From: an uncultured Duncaniella sp.
Lineage (GTDB): Bacteria; Bacteroidota; Bacteroidia; Bacteroidales; Muribaculaceae
Reading direction: 5' to 3'
Assembly: GCA_910576785.1 (NCBI GenBank)
Contig: CAJTJG010000019.1
Location: forward strand, 3,690 to 67,689
Length of the DNA stretch: 64,000 nt
Notes under the pieces: generated by a model
Database searches by the model: none
The model's input: the letters and a program-made list of their open reading frames with translations, nothing else
Told to the model about the DNA's origin: nothing
Shown: positions 1 to 8,658 of the stretch, one piece after another
Numbering within the stretch: the first letter of the stretch is position 1
Layout: every line of letters starts with the position of its first letter
Translations under genes and position numbers: made by a program

Positions 1-1
1 T

Positions 2-1273
2 CTGATTGAATCACTTCTTGACCGATGGAGAGAGAATACCGAAGATCCCAAATTTGACCGATTCAAAGAGGCAATTAAACCTGAACTGTTCGATCCTCAA
101 ATCAACAATCCATCCGGTCAGAACAAGCCTCGGCTCGTTATTTTCACTGAGGCGATTGACACCCTTAAATCCCTCGAACGAGCCTTGAAAGCCAAAAGGC
201 ATAAGGTGCTCAGCATATCAGCAGAAAACCGCACAGAGAAGCAAGAAGCCATTGAAGCAAACTTCGATGCCAACTGCAAGCCTGAGCTAAGACGTGACGA
301 CTATGATGTGATAGTAACAACCGAAGTGCTTGCCGAGGGTGTGAATCTACATCGCTCCAACGTGATTCTCAACTATGATGCACCTTGGAATGCGACACGC
401 CTGATGCAGCGCATCGGTCGTGTAAACCGTATCGGCTCCACCGAAGAATTTGTCCATGTATTTAACTTCTTCCCATCTGACGAAGGTAACAGTCAGATAC
501 GCTTGATTGAAAAAGCATACGCCAAACTGCAATCCTTCCATGAAATGTTTGGCGAGGACAACAAGGTGTTCAGCGAGCGCGAGGAACTGGTTGAGCATGA
601 CCTCCAACATTTTGTTGACGGTGACGAATCGCCATTCGGCCCATTTATCAACGAATTGAAAGCATTCCGCGACAATCAGCCTGAACGATATTCATATATT
701 GCTTCCGTTGATGCCGATTCGCTCGGAGGCACGATGATTACTGTGGCCGAAAGCGACCATGGAATCTTTGTGTTCACTGACAACTCCAAGGAACTCATTT
801 CTGTGGAGGTGAAACTGACAGACGCAACACCGGAAACCCGCATTGTTTCTTCTTTGTCGACGATGCAGGAACTGAAATGTGACCCGTCAGCTGTGTTCTC
901 AGAGGCTCAAATCGGAGACTCTAAACTTGCCGATATTGCCCTGAAAGCATATCAGAAGCATGTGGCCCACTACAACACCACATCCGATTCAAGCAAAAAT
1001 GTAACCAAGGCTCTCGGTGTCTTGTCAGCGCTGAGGTCACGCCCGGATGTTACCAAGGAGTCAAAGAAGTTGTTGAAACAGATTGACCTGCTCGTCAGAG
1101 CTAAAAATAATTATGTCATCAAGCAAGTGATGAAATTCGAGAACTACCAATCATCGCTTTTCGGCACTAACGATGATATTAACGCTCTGCTCGAAACTGC
1201 ACTTGCCCATTTCGCCGACCGCGCACAAAAGAAACGCGGTGAGTCAAAACTCGCACTTTATAACATTAACTGA
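2..1273 (+). CDS. Helicase C-terminal part (SF2/SNF2-like), gene cut by window edge
   Basis: The reading frame is open from the first bases, so this is the C-terminal 423 codons of a larger gene; a TTG at 185 is only an internal codon. The visible part carries a helicase C-terminal domain: VIVTTEVLAEGVNLHRSN (motif V) followed by MQRIGRVNRIGS (motif VI with arginine fingers), about residues 85-140 of the visible part. The remainder is a helical C-terminal extension of unknown fold. The next gene, a DNA methyltransferase, starts 2 bases after the stop, so the two are surely co-transcribed. Helicases next to large Eco57I/PglX-like methylases are typical of restriction or phage-exclusion systems (BREX, DISARM and related). 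I infer that it is the motor subunit of such a system; a PLD or other nuclease domain may lie upstream, outside the window. Codon use is more AT-rich than in the genes to the right. Confidence 0.8.
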   Translation: MIESLLDRWRENTEDPKFDRFKEAIKPELFDPQINNPSGQNKPRLVIFTEAIDTLKSLERALKAKRHKVLSISAENRTEKQEAIEANFDANCKPELRRDDYDVIVTTEVLAEGVNLHRSNVILNYDAPWNATRLMQRIGRVNRIGSTEEFVHVFNFFPSDEGNSQIRLIEKAYAKLQSFHEMFGEDNKVFSEREELVEHDLQHFVDGDESPFGPFINELKAFRDNQPERYSYIASVDADSLGGTMITVAESDHGIFVFTDNSKELISVEVKLTDATPETRIVSSLSTMQELKCDPSAVFSEAQIGDSKLADIALKAYQKHVAHYNTTSDSSKNVTKALGVLSALRSRPDVTKESKKLLKQIDLLVRAKNNYVIKQVMKFENYQSSLFGTNDDINALLETALAHFADRAQKKRGESKLALYNIN

Positions 1274-1275
1274 CC

Positions 1276-4200
1276 ATGACTCTCAAAGAACGTTTGGAAC
1301 ATATATTCAGCAATGATTATCCCGGCACCGATGTTTTCCTCTCCGAGGTAATCAAACCGATTTTCGGTGATGAAATCGAGCCGGTCAACATAGATTTGGC
1401 TGAGCTGCCACAGTATGCCGAACGCGCCCGAAAAGCCGGACTGAAGCATATAAAATATATAGGCGACCTTACCGAGCAAAACTACAATGCCGACAACATA
1501 GTGCTTCTCGATGTCACTGTTAACGATTCTGTGAATATCGAGCGTTCACGTGTTAACATTCAGCAGTTGGTTCGCTCTATTGTGCAACAATATCAGCATA
1601 TGCTTATAGTGTTCCACTATGAAAACACTATCGGCACTTCGTGGCGTTTTTCCTATGCCTATAAAGCCGGAAGCATTGCAGACATGACATCTGCCAAACG
1701 TTATACTTACGTTTTCGGGAAAGGATATCGAGGACGCACTGCTGCTGAACGGTTTGAAATACTAGCCAACAGCGAGCGCACCAATGAAGATTTTGAAGAT
1801 GCTTTTTCCGTCCAGGCTCTCAGTGATGATTTCTTCAACTACTATAGAGCTTACTATGCTGTGTTTGTTCAATATATTACAGGCGTTCCATATTCTGACG
1901 AAAAGGAACTTACAAATATTATAAAGAGGTTTAACTGGTTGGAGCAAGATAATACAAATCAGTTTGCATCTACTTTTGAATCAGATGGTAGATCCACCCG
2001 CGATTATGTCAAGAAAATGTTCGGACGAATTGTATTCCTTTATTTCCTTCAGCGCAAAGGTTGGCTATATAACAACGAGCATGTAAGCGACCCTCACTAC
2101 ATGCACAATCTATTTAGCAATGCCGGGAAATATCAGGATTCTTTCCTTGATGATGTCCTCGAGACATTATTCTTCTATGTTTTAAATACAAAGGAGATTC
2201 AAGAAAGGCAACAAGAAGCGGAATCATCAGGCAGGGATATTACATTACTCCCCGGATGGCAATTTATTCCTTATCTGAATGGTGGTCTCTTTAGTCAGGA
2301 CGATATTGACCCCAAAGTATGCCATTTCCCTGCTTCATATTTTAGGGAGTTGTTCTCTTTCCTCGACAGTTTCAACTTCACTATTGATGAAAATGATTCA
2401 GAGGATGCTGAGATAGGCATTGATCCCGAAATGCTGGGTCGTATATTTGAGAATCTACTTGAAGACAACAAGGACAAAGGGGCCTATTACACGCCAAAAC
2501 CTATTGTCGACTACATGTGTCAGGAAGCAATTATAGCCTATCTTCAAGATGAAAGATATTCCAGCGCAGGCAATGAACTAATTCGACAATATGTTATCAC
2601 AAGAAATGTTGATCTTCTAAACGAGACTCAACGCAAAGAGATTGAAGAACGTTTACTCAGAGTGAAAATATGTGATCCTGCCATTGGTTCCGGAGCCTTC
2701 CCCATGGGCATTGTCAATATACTTTCCAAATTATTTATATCGCTTCGCACCTATTCATTCATAGACCAAGCAAAGATGAAGCGATATATTATGCAACAAA
2801 GCATATATGGCGTCGATATAGAGAAAGGAGCTGTTGACATCGCACGTCTTCGCTTTTGGCTTGCCATGGTAGTTGATGAAGATGAACCTATGCCTCTTCC
2901 AAATCTTCATTTCAAAATCATGCAGGGCAATTCTCTTTTGGAGAGTTATAATAATCGCGACTTAACTCATATTTGTGGCGGCGTGGACGAAAAAGGACAG
3001 TCCGCTCTTGATTTCTCTGATATACGGACAATCCTTCGTGATGACATTAAAAGATACTTTAATGCTACTAATCACGAGATACGTGACAGATTGCTCGTAA
3101 ATGTAAAGAATTTGGTCATAAACCAAATCTATGAAGAAACAAAAGACCCTGATTTTCTTAAAGAAATCAGAGATGTCACTGCCAATACTCGTTTCTTCCT
3201 TTGGCACACATGGTTTGTCGATGTCTTTGAAAAGGGCGGATTCGACATCGTGATTGGAAACCCACCATATATCAAGGAAGGTCGTGGTGACCATGAAATA
3301 TTTGAGTCTGTTAAGCAGTCCCCTTACTATCTTGGCAAGATGGATATATGGTATATGTTTGCTTGTCGAGGAATTGATATGCTTAAGCCGGGAGGAAATC
3401 TCTGTTTCATCGCCACCAACAACTGGACTACAAGTGCCGGAGCTAAAAAACTTCGCAACAAAATAATCAATGAGACACAAATCATTCAGTTGTGTGATTT
3501 TCGCGATTATATGATTTTCGACTCTGCAAGTATTCAGACTATGGTAATGCAGTTTAAGAAAAATCATACAATCGATGATTATTCTTTTGATTTTAGAGTC
3601 CTTCTCGGTGACACTCTTGACGATGTGACAAAGATGCTCGCAAAAGACACTGATGCCAATGCGATGTATTTGGCCCCGAACATTCGACGCAACGAATATA
3701 GGAACAAATTTTTAACGTTTTCTGATGCAGACGAGTTCCTTACAAAATTGAACTCTATAAAAGATACATTCAAGTTTGACAACTCCGAGATTGCACAAGG
3801 GATTGTATTCCCTCAGGATTTTTTAAACAAGAAAGGCCAAAAAGCACTTGGACATCACAAAATTGGGGATGGCATTTTTGGACTTAAAAAATCTGAACTT
3901 GATGGACTTAATTTAACAGAGGAAGAATTAACTCTGATAAAGCCATACTATACATCTGAGGAGGTAAAACGATATATTACTTTCCCTCGGACAAATGAAT
4001 TATGGCTGATATATACGGATTCATCCTATAAAAATCCCAATTCTTTAGACCCATATCCAAATATCAAAGCTCATCTTGACCAATTCGTGGATATATTCAC
4101 ATCCGACAATCGTCCATATGGTCTACATCGAGCCCGCGACAATCGATTCTTTGGGGGTGAAAAAATAATTTGTCAGAGAAAATGTGTGGGCAAACCCATC

Positions 4201-4608
4201 TTCTCCTATTCTGATTCAGATTGTTACTTAACCCAAACCTTTAATATAATAAAGACTGAACGGGTAAATTCCAAGTATCTCACAGCTCTGCTCAATTCAA
4301 AACTTGTAGAGTTTTGGCTTCGCAATAAAGGTAAAATGCAGGGACTGAATTTTCAGCTTGACAAAGAACCTCTGCAACAAATACCTATCAAACTTGCACC
4401 GTTAAACGTGCAGGAACAGCTTTCTGACATTCTTGAAAATATTATATCTGCCATTGCTGTGCACCAAAATGCAGATATAAAAGAGTATGAGGACCAAATT
4501 GACCACATCGTATATCATCTCTATGATTTGACATACGATGAGGTGCTGATTGTTGACCCCGAGACACCAATCACGCGCGAGGAATACGAAAACTTTAGCC
4601 TTGAATGA
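1276..4608 (+). CDS. Eco57I/TaqI-type adenine-specific DNA methyltransferase (R-M or phage-exclusion subunit)
   Basis: A 1,110-residue protein with the N6-adenine methyltransferase signature: DPAIGSGAFPMG near residue 473 (SAM-binding motif I) and IGNPPYIKEGRG near residue 660 (catalytic motif IV, NPPY). The C-terminal quarter has the look of a TaqI-like target-recognition domain (segments such as GEKIICQRKCVGKP and LTALLNSKLVEFW). The first 400 residues may hold a nuclease or scaffold domain, but I see no clean PD-(D/E)xK motif. Length and layout fit type IIG enzymes and PglX-like methylases. It starts 2 bases after the helicase stop and overlaps the next start by 4 bases (ATGA), so the genes form one operon. 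Self-DNA methylation as protection, with the helicase and other partners attacking unmodified DNA, is the likely role (inference). AT-rich codon use suggests acquisition by transfer. Confidence 0.88.
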   Translation: MTLKERLEHIFSNDYPGTDVFLSEVIKPIFGDEIEPVNIDLAELPQYAERARKAGLKHIKYIGDLTEQNYNADNIVLLDVTVNDSVNIERSRVNIQQLVRSIVQQYQHMLIVFHYENTIGTSWRFSYAYKAGSIADMTSAKRYTYVFGKGYRGRTAAERFEILANSERTNEDFEDAFSVQALSDDFFNYYRAYYAVFVQYITGVPYSDEKELTNIIKRFNWLEQDNTNQFASTFESDGRSTRDYVKKMFGRIVFLYFLQRKGWLYNNEHVSDPHYMHNLFSNAGKYQDSFLDDVLETLFFYVLNTKEIQERQQEAESSGRDITLLPGWQFIPYLNGGLFSQDDIDPKVCHFPASYFRELFSFLDSFNFTIDENDSEDAEIGIDPEMLGRIFENLLEDNKDKGAYYTPKPIVDYMCQEAIIAYLQDERYSSAGNELIRQYVITRNVDLLNETQRKEIEERLLRVKICDPAIGSGAFPMGIVNILSKLFISLRTYSFIDQAKMKRYIMQQSIYGVDIEKGAVDIARLRFWLAMVVDEDEPMPLPNLHFKIMQGNSLLESYNNRDLTHICGGVDEKGQSALDFSDIRTILRDDIKRYFNATNHEIRDRLLVNVKNLVINQIYEETKDPDFLKEIRDVTANTRFFLWHTWFVDVFEKGGFDIVIGNPPYIKEGRGDHEIFESVKQSPYYLGKMDIWYMFACRGIDMLKPGGNLCFIATNNWTTSAGAKKLRNKIINETQIIQLCDFRDYMIFDSASIQTMVMQFKKNHTIDDYSFDFRVLLGDTLDDVTKMLAKDTDANAMYLAPNIRRNEYRNKFLTFSDADEFLTKLNSIKDTFKFDNSEIAQGIVFPQDFLNKKGQKALGHHKIGDGIFGLKKSELDGLNLTEEELTLIKPYYTSEEVKRYITFPRTNELWLIYTDSSYKNPNSLDPYPNIKAHLDQFVDIFTSDNRPYGLHRARDNRFFGGEKIICQRKCVGKPIFSYSDSDCYLTQTFNIIKTERVNSKYLTALLNSKLVEFWLRNKGKMQGLNFQLDKEPLQQIPIKLAPLNVQEQLSDILENIISAIAVHQNADIKEYEDQIDHIVYHLYDLTYDEVLIVDPETPITREEYENFSLE

Positions 4609-5633
4609 CCATGTCGAAACTCAGCAAACTATATACCACGATTGAGAGTCTAAAGGAGCTTAATCTCCCCATTGACGAGCTTCTTCAGCAAGAAGTTGAT
4701 AAACTTGAAGAGGATCTTATCCGCAAGGAGATATTGCCTACTCTCACTGACAAAATTGAACCGGCACTTGCACAGGTGCAACGTGAGCTGGTACTTGTCG
4801 TTGACTATGTGCCCGGCGAGCCGTTGAAAGTCAGTCTATCACGAAAACGCAACATTTCCGACGTACTGACAGATGCCGTTGAAATTTCGCCCAAACGCCC
4901 TCATGTGGTTACGGCCACTGACATTACACGCTCACCCAACATTGATTTCAGAGTATGCTTTGAGGACGGCACCGTGTGTGAAGGCAACGGTAAAACGGCC
5001 TTCATCGAGGCCTTGAAGCACATGGTTCTTCCTCGGGTTGCCACTTTCGATGGCCGCACCTTTGCCGGATTCCCTCTCGTAGGCCGCAAGCAGAGAGTTA
5101 CCGAAGATGGCTACAAATGGCAAGAACAGGTAGACGGATGGTGGATATACGTCAATATGAGCAATGAAACCAAAATGTCAATGCTCAAACAAGTGGCTAA
5201 CGCACTTGGTATTTCAATCGAAGTGGAGATTGTCAATGGGAACAACAACCCCACTCCGGATATCTCCGTAAAAAAAGTGAAAGGCAAAAGAACTATGTTC
5301 TCACTTAATGGCGGTGAGCCACTAAACAAACGAAATACTGTTTATGCAACGATAAAACTCTTTATCGAATGTAATCCGGAGGCTACCTTTGAAGATGTGG
5401 AATCTTTCTTCCCGCGTATTTTGCAAGGTGGCTACGGAGTCGTGGCTTCAGACGATGAATATAAGGAACGTCTTGCCAAAGGACAGGATTCAGACAAACG
5501 CTATTTCATAGATCGCCCGTTTGTTGACCCTACCGGCAAAATATTTTATGTTTGTCACCAATGGGGTGACAATTTTGAAAACTTCCGCAACCATGTAATC
5601 CGTGAGTTCAGATGGACTATTGACGAGGTATGA
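4605..5633 (+). CDS. Unrecognised protein of the helicase-methylase operon
   Basis: I do not recognise this 342-residue family. It overlaps the methylase stop by 4 bases (ATGA at 4605); a second ATG lies two codons in, at 4611. The first 60 residues are charged and predicted helical (a possible coiled coil). The middle contains beta-rich stretches and the tryptophan-rich segment EQVDGWWIYVNMSN. The C-terminal part has a distinct conserved-looking block, YFIDRPFVDPTGKIFYV then HQWG. No signal peptide or membrane segment is visible, so it should be cytoplasmic. Its tight coupling to the methylase argues that it is an essential partner (specificity, effector or assembly subunit) rather than a passenger. 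A second overlapping ATG, at 5630, starts a frame leading into the HEPN-like gene downstream. Confidence 0.75.
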   Translation: MTMSKLSKLYTTIESLKELNLPIDELLQQEVDKLEEDLIRKEILPTLTDKIEPALAQVQRELVLVVDYVPGEPLKVSLSRKRNISDVLTDAVEISPKRPHVVTATDITRSPNIDFRVCFEDGTVCEGNGKTAFIEALKHMVLPRVATFDGRTFAGFPLVGRKQRVTEDGYKWQEQVDGWWIYVNMSNETKMSMLKQVANALGISIEVEIVNGNNNPTPDISVKKVKGKRTMFSLNGGEPLNKRNTVYATIKLFIECNPEATFEDVESFFPRILQGGYGVVASDDEYKERLAKGQDSDKRYFIDRPFVDPTGKIFYVCHQWGDNFENFRNHVIREFRWTIDEV

Positions 5634-5708
5634 TATATTTTGGGATAAAAGCAATTGTCATTGGCGACTTCGTCCTTTCAGAGCCAATAAAATCTTATCA
5701 TAAAGGTT

Positions 5709-6596
5709 TTGAAGTTTCTTTGTTTATTGATAAAGGATCGTATAAAAATCTCGGTAATAAAGCCAGTACCGGAGAATAGTCCTTTGCAAATACATTATAA
5801 AATTAGCGGGGAAGAATCAAGACCTATTATTCCGAATGAATCCGCATTTAAAGAATATATTGAGCTTCTTCAACATATTGAGGCGATTGGAGGATATAAT
5901 TATGGAATATCTAAAATACTTTATAATGAGACGTTAGAAATATCATGGTATTCAGGAGAGAGTGTATTTCAAAACTTACATCCTATAATTTCTGCGTCAA
6001 AACGTGTTAATCAGTCCAAAAAGAAAATCATATCACAATCCAATTTATCAAGCATTTTACTTTTAAATAAAATCTTGCCGGACTCGATTATACCATATAA
6101 TTATTTTAGGGAGGCTAATGGATATATGCAATCTGAGTCTTACCGGCAAGCATACATTCATTTCTATATGTTATTAGAATTCTGTTTCTCGAAAGGAGCC
6201 ACTGATAAAAATAAACAGGTGGCCGATTTTACGAGTAATTCTGATTTCGTCTTGGCGTTGCTTCAAACTGTTAGGCTTTTTAAAGACCAAAACTCTACTC
6301 ACTATGAACATGTTTATTCTAAGGTGATTGAGAATGACAAGAATAGAGTTTTTAATGTAAAATCAATCACACGTTTGCTTTTCGATTATAGAGGGAAACT
6401 GGCTCACGGCATTAAGCGGTCCATGCCATATGTTTTCAATGAAGCACTGCTAAAACCAATTACACTATTTATCAGTTCTATTTGCTTCTTTGTATGTGGA
6501 AATATGCAAGTTTATTGTATGTCTTCTAAACAATTTAGAGAAGAACGAATCTTGCAACTAATCTCAGAACTTAAGGCATCACTGAAAATTGACTAA
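5709..6596 (+). CDS. HEPN-like protein, probably with an N-terminal frameshift
   Basis: As it stands the frame can only begin at a TTG (5709), giving 295 residues. The C-terminal half is helical and carries RGKLAH at residues 228-233, which fits the R-x4-H signature of HEPN domains, many of which are RNases in toxin-antitoxin and abortive-infection systems; a catalytic role here is inference. A better start exists: an ATG at 5630 overlaps the stop of the upstream gene in the ATGA pattern seen between the previous two genes and reads MIYFGIKAIVIGDFVL, then runs into a TAG at about 5777. Frames join naturally at the A5 run near 5743-5748, so one base may be missing or extra there. Fourth gene of the helicase-methylase operon; the product could be the RNA-cleaving arm of the system. 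Confidence 0.65.
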   Translation: MKFLCLLIKDRIKISVIKPVPENSPLQIHYKISGEESRPIIPNESAFKEYIELLQHIEAIGGYNYGISKILYNETLEISWYSGESVFQNLHPIISASKRVNQSKKKIISQSNLSSILLLNKILPDSIIPYNYFREANGYMQSESYRQAYIHFYMLLEFCFSKGATDKNKQVADFTSNSDFVLALLQTVRLFKDQNSTHYEHVYSKVIENDKNRVFNVKSITRLLFDYRGKLAHGIKRSMPYVFNEALLKPITLFISSICFFVCGNMQVYCMSSKQFREERILQLISELKASLKID

Positions 6597-6598
6597 CT

Positions 6599-6826
6599 AT
6601 GGGCTTTTGGAGTTTTATACGCGATATATTTGTGTTTGACGGGCTTTTCGGTCATCGCAAGAAGGAATCCTTTTGGGAACGTCGCCAAAGGGAGTGCCAA
6701 CGCTATTCAGACCATTCTCATCACGATGATTATGACGGCGGATATAGCAATTACAGTCATAATGATTACATCCAGCAGGACTTCGATGATGACATGGATT
6801 CGGGTATGTTCGACGATGACTTCTAA
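6599..6826 (+). CDS. Small acidic His/Asp/Tyr-rich protein
   Basis: A 75-residue protein starting 2 bases after the stop of the HEPN-like gene, so it may be the last gene of that operon. The N-terminus is hydrophobic and aromatic (MGFWSFIRDIFVFDGLFGHR), followed by a basic stretch and a tail dominated by Asp, His, Tyr and Ser that ends in MFDDDF. I do not recognise it. The composition suggests a disordered, metal-binding or inhibitor-like tail; an antitoxin role for the HEPN-like neighbour is possible only by position. A +1 frame over the same bases (6630-6842) is also open but has no better context. Confidence 0.5.
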   Translation: MGFWSFIRDIFVFDGLFGHRKKESFWERRQRECQRYSDHSHHDDYDGGYSNYSHNDYIQQDFDDDMDSGMFDDDF

Positions 6827-6838
6827 AATCGAAGAGAT

Positions 6839-6937
6839 ATGAATTCAGATAATCATATAATCATATATCAGGGTGAGGATGGCGAGACCCGCATTGAGGT
6901 GAAGTTTACCGGCGAAACTGTTTGGCTGTCGTTATAG
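6839..6937 (+). pseudogene. Remnant of a second rhuM-family gene (5' end only)
   Basis: The 33-codon frame starting at ATG 6839 is a diverged copy of the first 31 codons of the intact RhuM gene at 7425. By eye 8 of the first 93 bases differ, six of them synonymous third-position changes and two changing N/D and H/N. After the codons for TVWLS the copy ends abruptly in TTA TAG, while the intact gene continues with glutamines. The mostly silent differences say that the two copies evolved for a while as working genes before this one lost everything downstream. Confidence 0.8.
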
Positions 6938-6984
6938 ATTCATCATCCTACGTAAAAACGTTATAAACGACAACACTGAAAGTT

Positions 6985-7419
6985 ATGACAGACAAAGTTA
7001 AGGACATATCAGTAGTCATTCCTCAATCTGAGTATGATGCTCTCATCGGGCGAATTGACAACCTATGGACACAGGCAAAGAACCGTGCGGTCGAGGCGGT
7101 CAATACTGAATTGCTTGATGCTAACTGGCGGACAGGTCAGTATATTGTTGAGTTCGAGCAAAAGGGCCAGATTCGCGCTGAGTATGGCAAATTCCTTATA
7201 ACTCGTCTGGCAAAAGATTTGACCGTGAGGCGTGGCCGCGGTTTCAGCAGCTCTAACCTTATATATATGAGGAAGTCTTATCTATGTTTCCCAAAAGGTG
7301 AAACAGTGTCTCACCTTTTGACATGGAGCCATTATTTTGAACTTCTGAAGTGCTAGGATTCAATGGAGATGCAATTCTATTTCCAAGTAGAGGCGAAACG
7401 AAGATATACTATTTTTTAG
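6985..7419 (+). pseudogene. Truncated DUF1016 (YhcG-type PD-(D/E)xK nuclease family) gene
   Basis: The frame from ATG 6985 gives 123 residues that match the N-terminal domain of DUF1016/YhcG proteins (LLDANWRTGQYIVEFEQKG; RGFSSSNLIYMRKSY; SHLLTWSHYFELLK). Full-length members are usually about 340 residues, with the nuclease domain in the C-terminal half, which is missing. The frame stops at TAG 7354-7356, but homology continues in the same frame after it (DSMEMQFYFQVEAKR resembles the family segment that follows the WSHY block), then breaks off just before the intact RhuM gene. So the gene has both a nonsense codon and a deletion. It lies between the two RhuM copies, and its loss may be linked to the rearrangement that removed most of the first copy. 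Confidence 0.75.
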
Positions 7420-7424
7420 ACGAT

Positions 7425-8432
7425 ATGGATTCAGACAATAATATAATCATATATCAGGGTGAGGACGGTGAGACTCGCATTGAGGTGAAGTTTACCGGTG
7501 AGACTGTTTGGCTGTCGCAGCAACAGATGGCGGAGCTGTATCAGACAACTCGCCCTAATATCGTTCAGCATATTAGAAATATCTATGCTGACGGAGAATT
7601 GGAAGAGTCGGCAACCTGTAAGAATTTCTTACAAGTTCGGCAGGAGGGTAACCGTAAGGTGTCGCGTGAGATTCCATTCTATAATCTCGACATGATTATT
7701 TCGTTGGGGTATAGGATTCGGTCGGTTATCGCCACGCATTTCCGAAGGTGGGCTACTGAGCGGCTGAAAGAATATATCATCAAGGGATTTATTATGGATG
7801 ATGAGCGGTTGAAAGGGAATGGTGGCGGTGCTTACTGGCGAGAGCTGCTTGACCGTATCCGTGACATCCGTTCTTCGGAGAAGGTAATGTACCGTCAGGT
7901 GCTCGATCTTTATGCTACCGCCGTGGATTATGACCCTCGCAGTGACATCTCGGTGGAGTTCTTTAAGATTGTGCAGAACAAGCTACACTTTGCAGCTCAT
8001 GGTCACACTGCAGCTGAGGTTATCTTTCATCGAGCAAATGCAGAATCACCGATGATGGGGCTTACTTCTTTCAAAGGTGACCATCCAACGCTGCGCGATG
8101 CCAAAATTGCCAAGAACTATCTCAGCGAGGATGAATTGAAGATTTTGAACAATCTTGTATCGGGATACTTCGACTTCGCAGAGATTCAGGCGATGAAACG
8201 TCGCCCGATGTATATGAGCGACTATGTGCAGCAGCTCGACAATATTCTGTCCTCGACAGGCGAGGCTTTACTCAACGGCTCCGGCACGGTCAGCCATCAG
8301 CAAGCTATGGAAAAAGCCGAGCAGGAATATCGTCTGTTCCAAGTGCGCGAACTGTCCCCCGTAGAGCGAGCCTACCTCGACACGATAAAAGCCCTCAATG
8401 CAAAAGCGAAAGGGAAGGGCAAGAGTTCCTAA
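7425..8432 (+). CDS. RhuM family protein
   Basis: A 335-residue protein of the virulence-associated RhuM family. Typical features are the N-terminal TVWLSQQQMAELYQTTRPNI block (helix-turn-helix-like), then a segment beginning FYNLDMIISLGYRI, and the RRWATERLKEYIIKGF block; the C-terminal half is helical. An open frame extends up to a GTG at 7350, but I chose ATG 7425 because the fragment copy at 6839 begins at the equivalent ATG and because family members begin near this point. The function of RhuM is not settled; genes of this family are common in genomic islands next to restriction systems and toxin-like genes, as here. It is the last gene of the accessory block before the tRNA. Confidence 0.82.
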   Translation: MDSDNNIIIYQGEDGETRIEVKFTGETVWLSQQQMAELYQTTRPNIVQHIRNIYADGELEESATCKNFLQVRQEGNRKVSREIPFYNLDMIISLGYRIRSVIATHFRRWATERLKEYIIKGFIMDDERLKGNGGGAYWRELLDRIRDIRSSEKVMYRQVLDLYATAVDYDPRSDISVEFFKIVQNKLHFAAHGHTAAEVIFHRANAESPMMGLTSFKGDHPTLRDAKIAKNYLSEDELKILNNLVSGYFDFAEIQAMKRRPMYMSDYVQQLDNILSSTGEALLNGSGTVSHQQAMEKAEQEYRLFQVRELSPVERAYLDTIKALNAKAKGKGKSS

Positions 8433-8529
8433 AAATAATGGTAGGAGTGCCGGATGAGGTTCGAGGGGAGGGTGAACGGCGGACTTCGGTTGACACCATT
8501 TGCACGTAATATGCACGTAAAATAAAACG

Positions 8530-8573
8530 AAAGCGAGATAACTATTGAATTTCCAATTAGTTATCTCGCTTTT
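8530..8573 (-). terminator. Terminator hairpin behind tRNA-Leu
   Basis: Perfect 14-bp inverted repeat (arms 8530-8543 and 8559-8572, stem AAAGCGAGATAACT) with a 15-nt loop. It begins 5 nt beyond the 3' end of the minus-strand tRNA, and TCGTTTTATT follows on that strand. On the plus strand only a short T run follows, so it may also weakly stop transcripts from the accessory block. Confidence 0.75.
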
Positions 8574-8577
8574 ACAG

Positions 8578-8658
8578 TGCCCAGAACAGGACTCGAACCT
8601 GCACGCCTCGCAGCACTCGCACCTGAAACGAGCGCGTCTACCATTCCGCCACCTGGGC
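8578..8658 (-). tRNA. tRNA-Leu (anticodon CAG)
   Basis: On the minus strand an 81-nt class II tRNA folds cleanly. The acceptor arm is GCCCAGG pairing with TCTGGGC, with discriminator A. The D-arm has the typical leucine GGCGGAATGGTAGACGCG. The anticodon loop is TTTCAGG with anticodon CAG, followed by a short variable arm, and the T-arm has TTCGAGT in the loop. The CCA end is not encoded (the next bases are CT). A leucine tRNA at the border of an AT-rich accessory block is a common integration site, although I could not find a second copy of its 3' end within the window. Confidence 0.95.

Noticed and set aside
7350..7424. GTG 7350 as start of RhuM
   Set aside because: The 25 extra codons run through the remnant of the DUF1016 gene in another frame; the duplicate copy starts at the equivalent of ATG 7425.
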